Below are positions 7,330 to 10,071 of a stretch of 10,071 bases of DNA, piece after piece (position 1 is the first letter of the stretch; each line of letters opens with the position of its first letter). Location: the NCBI GenBank assembly GCA_900546075.1, contig URBH01000065.1, positions 1 through 10,071 on the forward strand, read 5' to 3'. The notes under the pieces are model-generated. The model was not told the origin of the DNA. It saw only the letters and a program-made list of their open reading frames with translations, and searched no databases. This DNA is from an uncultured Eubacteriales bacterium (GTDB taxonomy: Bacteria; Bacillota; Clostridia; Oscillospirales; Oscillospiraceae). A program made the position numbers and the translations under genes.

Positions 7330-7352
7330 AAAGTGTCCACCGGACACTTTTT
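7330..7352. terminator. Terminator-like hairpin abutting the palindromic element
   Basis: A 9-bp perfect stem (7330-7338 with 7342-7350, AAAGTGTCC/GGACACTTT) around ACC is followed on the plus strand by two further T (five in a row, 7348-7352). It begins on the base after the 163-nt palindrome ends. It could end a plus-strand transcript of that element, or be part of the same repeat family. Confidence 0.55.
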
Positions 7353-7375
7353 GCCCGGGTGCGCCGGGGCGGCCT

Positions 7376-7401
7376 TTCGATTCCCGGACGGGGAATCATG
7401 C
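7376..7401 (+). repeat. Inverted partial copy of the tRNA-Glu 3' end
   Basis: Bases 7376-7392 match the T-arm/acceptor part of the neighbouring tRNA-Glu gene, reversed, at 16 of 17 positions (tRNA bases 7459-7443). The shared CATG further in (7397-7400 against 7435-7438) keeps the same register. The rest of the tRNA is absent, so it is a fragment, not a gene. See the matching finding. Confidence 0.7.
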
Positions 7402-7433
7402 AAAAATCCCGGTGCGAACGCACCGGGATTTTT
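7402..7433 (-). terminator. Terminator of the tRNA-Met/tRNA-Glu transcript
   Basis: A 14-bp perfect stem (7402-7415 with 7420-7433, AAAAATCCCGGTGC paired with its complement) around GAAC. On the minus strand the stem ends in TTTTT and lies 4 nt past the encoded CCA of tRNA-Glu. It is equally strong on the plus strand, where it would stop transcription entering the tRNA genes from the left. Confidence 0.88.
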
Positions 7434-7436
7434 ACA

Positions 7437-7511
7437 TGGTGACCCGTACGGGAATCGAACCCATGTTACCGCCGTGAAAGGGCGGTGTCTTAACCGCTTG
7501 ACCAACGGGCC
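7437..7511 (-). tRNA. tRNA-Glu (anticodon TTC), CCA encoded
   Basis: Read on the minus strand, the 75-nt gene folds as a standard cloverleaf. The acceptor GGCCCGT pairs with ACGGGTC (one G-T), the D-loop contains AGCGGTTA, the anticodon stem is CCGCC/GGCGG around CTTTCAC (anticodon TTC), the T-arm is ATGGG-TTCGATT-CCCGT, the discriminator is A, and CCA is genome-encoded (7439-7437). Its 5' base (7511) directly follows the last base of tRNA-Met. Confidence 0.95.
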
Positions 7512-7587
7512 TGGTAGCGGCAATCTGATTCGAACAGATGACATACCGGGTATGAACCGGCTACTCTACCAACTGAGTTATGCCGCC
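7512..7587 (-). tRNA. tRNA-Met (anticodon CAT, elongator type), CCA encoded
   Basis: The 76-nt minus-strand gene has acceptor GGCGGCA/TGCCGCT, D-stem ACTC/GAGT with AGTTGGTA loop, anticodon stem GCCGG/CCGGT around TTCATAC (anticodon CAT), and T-arm ATCTG-TTCGAAT-CAGAT, then A and CCA (7514-7512). It lacks initiator features: there is no unpaired first base and no three-GC anticodon stem. A tRNA-Ile2 with a modified CAT anticodon is possible but the body resembles elongator tRNA-Met more. Confidence 0.92.
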
Positions 7588-7599
7588 ATGTGGTCAAAG

Positions 7600-7620
7600 G
7601 ATTTCGGCACCGCCGAAATC
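7600..7620 (-). other. Leader hairpin ahead of the tRNA pair
   Basis: A perfect 9-bp inverted repeat (7600-7608 with 7612-7620, GATTTCGGC/GCCGAAATC, 3-nt loop) lies between the predicted tRNA transcription start (near 7623) and the 5' end of tRNA-Met (7587). It would form at the very 5' end of the primary transcript. It may protect the leader or assist processing (inference). No T-run follows on the minus strand, so termination there is unlikely. Confidence 0.5.
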
Positions 7621-7629
7621 AGCTTTATT

Positions 7630-7658
7630 ATTGTATCCGAACAAGCGGTTATTGTCAA
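7630..7658 (-). promoter_or_regulatory. Consensus promoter of the tRNA operon
   Basis: On the minus strand, TTGACA (complement of 7653-7658), a 17-bp spacer, and TACAAT (complement of 7630-7635). The hexamers and spacing are the same as in the nfeD promoter at 9749-9777. No other promoter is needed for the two tRNAs. Confidence 0.85.
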
Positions 7659-7717
7659 GATGTTTTTTCGTTTTTTTGGCGGAATTTTTGGCAATACTTC
7701 CTCCGAGGTGAAAATAC

Positions 7718-8107
7718 ATGGCTTTTCTCAAGAAATGTCTGCTTTTCTGCATCGGCGGCGCCGCCTACGTGGGGCTGGAACTGCTCTGGCGAGGATACAG
7801 CCATATCAGCATGTTCGCGGCAGGCGGGGTGTGCTTTCTGCTCATCGGGCAGCTGGGGCAGGTGCAGCCCGTTCTGCCCTGGCCGCTGCGGGCGGTTCTC
7901 GGCGCGGGAATCATCACCATGGTGGAGCTGGCAGCGGGGCTGCTGGTGAACCGGCAGTACCAGATCTGGGACTACCGCGGCCGTCCCGGAAATTTTCTGG
8001 GGCAGATATGCCCTGCCTTTACCCTGCTGTGGATTCCGGTCGCCCTGATGGCCATGGGATTGTACCGGTGGCTGGACTGGCGACTTGACCGGATGCTTGG
8101 CGTGTAG
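7718..8107 (+). CDS. Small CmpB-type (ABC-transporter type IV-like) membrane protein
   Basis: The 129-residue product is nearly all hydrophobic, with about four membrane segments (roughly 7-22, 31-46, 58-78 and 97-116). Conserved-looking blocks GLELLWRGYSHISMF (19-33), GGVCFLLIG (36-44), VELAAGLLVN (70-79) and WDYRGRPGNFLGQICP match what I remember of the Pfam family ABC_trans_CmpB (PF06541). That family is named as a putative transporter component but has no ATPase or established substrate. No ABC ATPase gene is nearby, so the transport label should be taken lightly. GAGGTG (7705-7710) lies 7 nt before the ATG. I could not find a convincing promoter in the AT-rich 7621-7700 stretch. It converges on the DUF6440 gene and shares a hairpin with it. 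Confidence 0.8.
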   Translation: MAFLKKCLLFCIGGAAYVGLELLWRGYSHISMFAAGGVCFLLIGQLGQVQPVLPWPLRAVLGAGIITMVELAAGLLVNRQYQIWDYRGRPGNFLGQICPAFTLLWIPVALMAMGLYRWLDWRLDRMLGV

Positions 8108-8112
8108 AGACG

Positions 8113-8156
8113 GATATGCCCCCGCCCAAAAAGGCGGGGGCATATCGGTTATTTGT
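8113..8156. terminator. Shared terminator between convergent CmpB-like and DUF6440 genes
   Basis: A perfect 14-bp stem (8113-8126 with 8133-8146, GATATGCCCCCGCC and complement) around CAAAAA fills nearly all of the 41 nt between the two stop codons. The plus-strand tail is GGTTATTTG. The minus-strand side has no T-run, so it is better suited to the plus-strand gene, though the long GC stem could serve both. Confidence 0.78.
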
Positions 8157-8343
8157 CGTATTCGGGGGGAAGCGGCGTCACGACGGGGGTGCCGTCGGGC
8201 TTCAGGAGGGGCGTCAGCCCGCCGCCGTAGCCGCTGGACTGCCACAGATAATTCACGCCGGTCTCCCTGTCTACCCAGATCTGCAGCGTGGTGAAGCTGC
8301 CCTGAGAGTAGATTTTTACAAAGCGGTCGCTCTGCCTTGCCAT
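8149..8343 (-). CDS. DUF6440 family protein
   Basis: A 64-residue soluble protein. The segment IWVDRETGVNYLWQSSGYGGG (22-42), followed by LTPLLKPDGTPV, matches the pattern I know for DUF6440, in which a D-K/R-E/D-TGVNYL strand is followed by GGLTPLLD..G. The function is unknown, and no catalytic residues or metal ligands can be named. AAGGAG (complement of 8350-8355) sits 6 nt before the ATG, and the gene starts 3 nt after the stop of the SPFH gene, so it is translated from the same message as the last gene of the nfeD operon. Its place beside a membrane-scaffold pair may mean it works with them, but DUF6440 genes also occur elsewhere, so this is inference. Confidence 0.82.
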   Translation of the reverse strand: MARQSDRFVKIYSQGSFTTLQIWVDRETGVNYLWQSSGYGGGLTPLLKPDGTPVVTPLPPEYDK

Positions 8344-8346
8344 GGC

Positions 8347-9231
8347 TTACTCCTTCGTGCCTTCCACAATGCCGTTTGCCAGACCCACCAGACCCTGCAT
8401 CTCGGAGGGAATGATGATCTTGGTGGCCTTGCCGTCGGCGACCTTCTGCATGGCCTCGATGGACTTCAGCTTGATGACCTGATCGCTGGGGGCGGACTTG
8501 TTCAGCATTTCCAGAGAATCGGCAAGCGCCTGCTGCACCTTCCGGATGGCTTCGGCTTCGCCCTCAGCCTTCAGAATGGCGGCCTGCTTCTCGGCGTCGG
8601 CGCGGAGAATGGCGGATTCCTTTTCGCCCTCGGCAATGAGGATGGCGGACTTCTTCTGGCCCTCTGCCTGCAGGATCGCCTGACGGCGGTCACGCTCGGC
8701 CTTCATCTGCTTCTCCATGGAGTTCTGGATGTCCTGCGGCGGCAGGATGTTTTTCAGCTCCACGCGGTTGACCTTGATGCCCCAGGGGTCGGTGGCCTCG
8801 TCCAGGATGGCGCGCATCTTGGTGTTGACCACGTCCCGGGAGGTCAGGGTCTGATCCAGTTCCAGATCGCCGATGATGTTACGCAGGGTGGTGGCCGTCA
8901 GGGTCTCCATAGCCGCCATGGGCTGCTCCACACCGTAGGCGTACAGCTTGGGATCGGTGATCTGGAAATACACGACGGTGTCAATCTGCATGGTGACGTT
9001 ATCCTTGGTGATAACGGGCTGGGGGGGATAGTCCAGAACCTGCTCCTTCAGGCTGACCCGGCGGGCGATACGGTCAATAAAGGGAAACTTGAAGTGCATA
9101 CCCACGCCCCACACGCTGTGGAACGCGCCCAGCCGCTCAATGACGTAAGCCCGGGACTGCTGGACAACGGAAATGTTGGTAATGATCACGATGAACGCGA
9201 TCCCGATGATTGCTAAAATCACAAAACCCAT
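8347..9231 (-). CDS. SPFH/Band 7 (slipin, stomatin/QmcA-like) membrane protein
   Basis: A 294-residue stomatin-like protein with one N-terminal membrane helix (about 3-18), an SPFH domain (about 20-175, with QQSRAYVIERLG, GMHFKFPFID, DNVTMQIDTVVYFQITDP and DLELDQTLTSRD), then a charged helical rod and a hydrophobic C-terminal helix (IIPSEMQGLVGLANGIVEG). Such proteins form ring- or cage-like oligomers that organise membranes and often associate with FtsH or NfeD. The rod carries four copies of an 11-residue repeat with AIL at 185-187, 196-198, 207-209 and 218-220, as expected for a right-handed coiled coil. CCTCC on the plus strand (9239-9243) gives a GGAGG 7 nt before the ATG. It lies 33 nt downstream of nfeD, the common partner arrangement. 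HflK/HflC are less likely because there is only one SPFH gene and the NfeD partner is present. Confidence 0.92.
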   Translation of the reverse strand: MGFVILAIIGIAFIVIITNISVVQQSRAYVIERLGAFHSVWGVGMHFKFPFIDRIARRVSLKEQVLDYPPQPVITKDNVTMQIDTVVYFQITDPKLYAYGVEQPMAAMETLTATTLRNIIGDLELDQTLTSRDVVNTKMRAILDEATDPWGIKVNRVELKNILPPQDIQNSMEKQMKAERDRRQAILQAEGQKKSAILIAEGEKESAILRADAEKQAAILKAEGEAEAIRKVQQALADSLEMLNKSAPSDQVIKLKSIEAMQKVADGKATKIIIPSEMQGLVGLANGIVEGTKE

Positions 9232-9264
9232 TGTAAAACCTCCATGTAATGATTGATTCTCTTC

Positions 9265-9717
9265 TCAGACGGTGACGGTTGCTTCCACAGGGGTTACGAA
9301 GACCTTCACGCCTTCCACTCTGTCCACCCGAACCTCGATCCCTGCGGGGATGGGGTCGCCGGAGGTGCTCCGGGCGCTCCATTCCATGCCGCCCAGCTTC
9401 ACCTGACCGAGGGCCTCCACATTGTCGATATCCGCCGTGACGCGGCCGACGGAGCCGATGACGGAGTCCACGTTGGTGGCTGTGACCTGGGGGTTCAGGA
9501 ATTTCTTTGCCAGCGGCCACAGAAGCGCCAGCAGAATGCCGGACACCGCCACGAACAGGGTGATTTGCAGCCACACGGGAGCGCCCAGGGCGGCGCAGAG
9601 CAGTGCGGTCAGCGCACCCAGCGCAAACCATATGGAAACCAAATGAATGGGGCAGGCCGCCTCGGCGATCAGGAACACCACCAGCAGCACCAGCCAGAAA
9701 CAAGCAGCCGATTTCAT
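9265..9717 (-). CDS. NfeD family membrane protein (short form)
   Basis: The 150-residue product has three membrane segments (about 5-21, 26-46 and 49-70) followed by a soluble beta-rich domain from about 83 (SVIGSVGRVTADI...LGQVKLGGMEWSARS...VEGVKVFVTPV) that matches the OB-fold of NfeD proteins. The N-terminal ClpP-like protease domain of long NfeD is absent, so this is the short type that pairs with slipins/SPFH proteins. The start at 9717 is chosen for AAAGGAG (complement of 9726-9732) 8 nt upstream and for the family N-terminus; the open frame runs to 9918, but that extension would read through the promoter. It is the first gene of the nfeD-SPFH-DUF6440 operon. Confidence 0.9.
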   Translation of the reverse strand: MKSAACFWLVLLVVFLIAEAACPIHLVSIWFALGALTALLCAALGAPVWLQITLFVAVSGILLALLWPLAKKFLNPQVTATNVDSVIGSVGRVTADIDNVEALGQVKLGGMEWSARSTSGDPIPAGIEVRVDRVEGVKVFVTPVEATVTV

Positions 9718-9743
9718 ATCATAATCTCCTTTCCACGATAGTG

Positions 9744-9772
9744 ACTTCATTGTATCAGAGATACGGTGAAGT
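9744..9772. promoter_or_regulatory. Operator-like dyad within the nfeD promoter
   Basis: Two nested inverted repeats share the centre 9758: ACTTCA (9744-9749) with TGAAGT (9767-9772), and GTATC (9752-9756) with GATAC (9760-9764), around AGA. In all, 11 of 13 half-site positions are symmetric. The dyad runs from the -10 box to the first base of the -35 box, where a dimeric repressor or activator would act. No regulator gene is present in the window. Confidence 0.55.
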
Positions 9773-9777
9773 GTCAA
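9749..9777 (-). promoter_or_regulatory. nfeD operon promoter
   Basis: On the minus strand, a perfect TTGACA (complement of 9772-9777), a 17-bp spacer, and TACAAT (complement of 9749-9754) preceded by TGA. The start site would be near 9742, with a leader of about 25 nt before the nfeD ATG. A dyad covers the spacer (see the operator-like entry). Confidence 0.85.
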
Positions 9778-9947
9778 CAGACTTTCCGGGGTGCGCCCTT
9801 TGCCGTGATGTCTGTTTACGTCCTTATTATACCCCCTGCGCGGGGAAGCGTCCATAGCGGCAGCGGCAAAATAGACGGGGCTATTTCCACTCAAAAAGAA
9901 AAATAGCGGCGCGGGCAAATGGGGTACAGTTCTATACCGCGCGAGAA
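9778..9947. other. Gene-free stretch upstream of nfeD
   Basis: Apart from the possible second promoter, I see no gene here. There are two weak hairpins, AAATAG/CTATTT (9869-9874 with 9881-9886) and GCGCGG/CCGCGC (9909-9914 with 9937-9942). Open frames crossing it have no ribosome binding site and no recognisable sequence. Confidence 0.5.
9826..9854 (-). promoter_or_regulatory. Possible second, upstream promoter for the nfeD operon
   Basis: On the minus strand, TGGACG (complement of 9849-9854, 4/6) and a perfect TATAAT (complement of 9826-9831), with 17 bp between them. It would add about 75 nt to the leader compared with the proximal promoter. It is plausible but could be chance in an AT-richer stretch. 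Confidence 0.4.
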
Positions 9948-10068
9948 CCCCTTGCCTCTCCCTTTGGGAGAGGTGGCTGAGCGCAGCGAAGACGGAGAGG
10001 TGAAATGGGTGCGGAAAGCCCTCTCAGTCACCTTCGGTGACAGCTCTCCCAGAGGGAGAGCCAAGGGG
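9948..10068. repeat. 121-bp element with 25-bp terminal inverted repeats (MITE/REP-like)
   Basis: The ends are near-perfect inverted repeats: 9948-9972 and 10044-10068 pair at 23 of 25 positions. Each begins CCCCTTG at its outer tip and itself contains a CTCTCCC/GGGAGAG hairpin. Between them lie a short GAGCGCAGCGAAGACGGAG stretch and a GTCACC-TTC-GGTGAC hairpin (10027-10041). No coding frame is supported inside. I recall similar CTCTCCCTCTGGGAGAG repeats as frequent intergenic sequences in Oscillospiraceae genomes, but that is memory, not a search. The right tip ends 3 nt from the window edge, so flanking duplications cannot be judged on that side. Confidence 0.78.
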
Positions 10069-10071
10069 CTG

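Noticed and set aside
6961..7436. CRISPR array in the repeat-rich intergenic region
   Set aside because: The repeats are inverted and nested, all different, and there are no regularly spaced direct repeats.
7376..7459. Direct-repeat attachment (att) site at the tRNA-Glu 3' end
   Set aside because: The partial tRNA copy is inverted relative to the tRNA and only about 50 bp away. Integrase-generated att sites are direct repeats flanking an insert, and there is no integrase gene in the window.
7133..8088. Short open frames running through the hairpin region and tRNA genes
   Set aside because: They translate tRNA genes and palindromes in arbitrary frames. The peptides they give are the kind produced by reading through tRNA genes.

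Overview
The window looks like a piece of a Gram-positive, fairly GC-rich Clostridia chromosome, most likely a gut Oscillospiraceae/Ruminococcaceae-type organism. This rests on the gene set (single-chain alpha2-type glycyl-tRNA synthetase, CmpB-type small membrane protein, DUF6440, short NfeD plus slipin), AGGAGG-type ribosome binding sites, strong sigma-A promoters with 17-bp spacers, and compact hairpin repeats between genes. The lineage is inferred from gene content and recollection, not from a database match.

Layout. At the left edge lies the 3' third of a class II fumarase (fumC, +), which ends in a strong hairpin shared with a convergent operon. That four-gene minus-strand operon starts from a promoter near 4520-4548. 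In transcription order it encodes a polytopic membrane protein of unknown function, the CCA-adding enzyme (cca), a short-chain dehydrogenase, and a lipoprotein with a ComEC-type metallo-beta-lactamase domain fused to an Ada-like zinc-binding tail. Two junctions are ATGA stop/start overlaps. Divergent to it are plsC (acylglycerol-phosphate acyltransferase) and then glyQS (glycyl-tRNA synthetase), which has its own near-consensus promoter overlapping the plsC stop codon.

Positions 6961-7436 hold no gene but are packed with inverted repeats. They comprise the glyQS terminator, a perfect 20-bp palindrome, a 163-nt nested imperfect palindrome (MITE-like or structured RNA), two small hairpins, and a terminator. 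The terminator sits at the exact centre of an 84-bp dyad that includes an inverted partial copy of the tRNA-Glu 3' end. Two minus-strand tRNA genes (Met-CAT, then Glu-TTC) follow with zero spacing and a consensus promoter.

To the right lies a small CmpB-like membrane protein gene (+). It converges on a minus-strand operon nfeD - SPFH/slipin - DUF6440, whose promoter carries a symmetric dyad that could be an operator. The right edge holds a 121-bp element with near-perfect 25-bp terminal inverted repeats.

Most coding content is ordinary housekeeping. I see no clear new multi-gene system. The unusual content is the non-coding DNA at 7100-7460, the dyad in the nfeD promoter, and the terminal-repeat element at the right edge.
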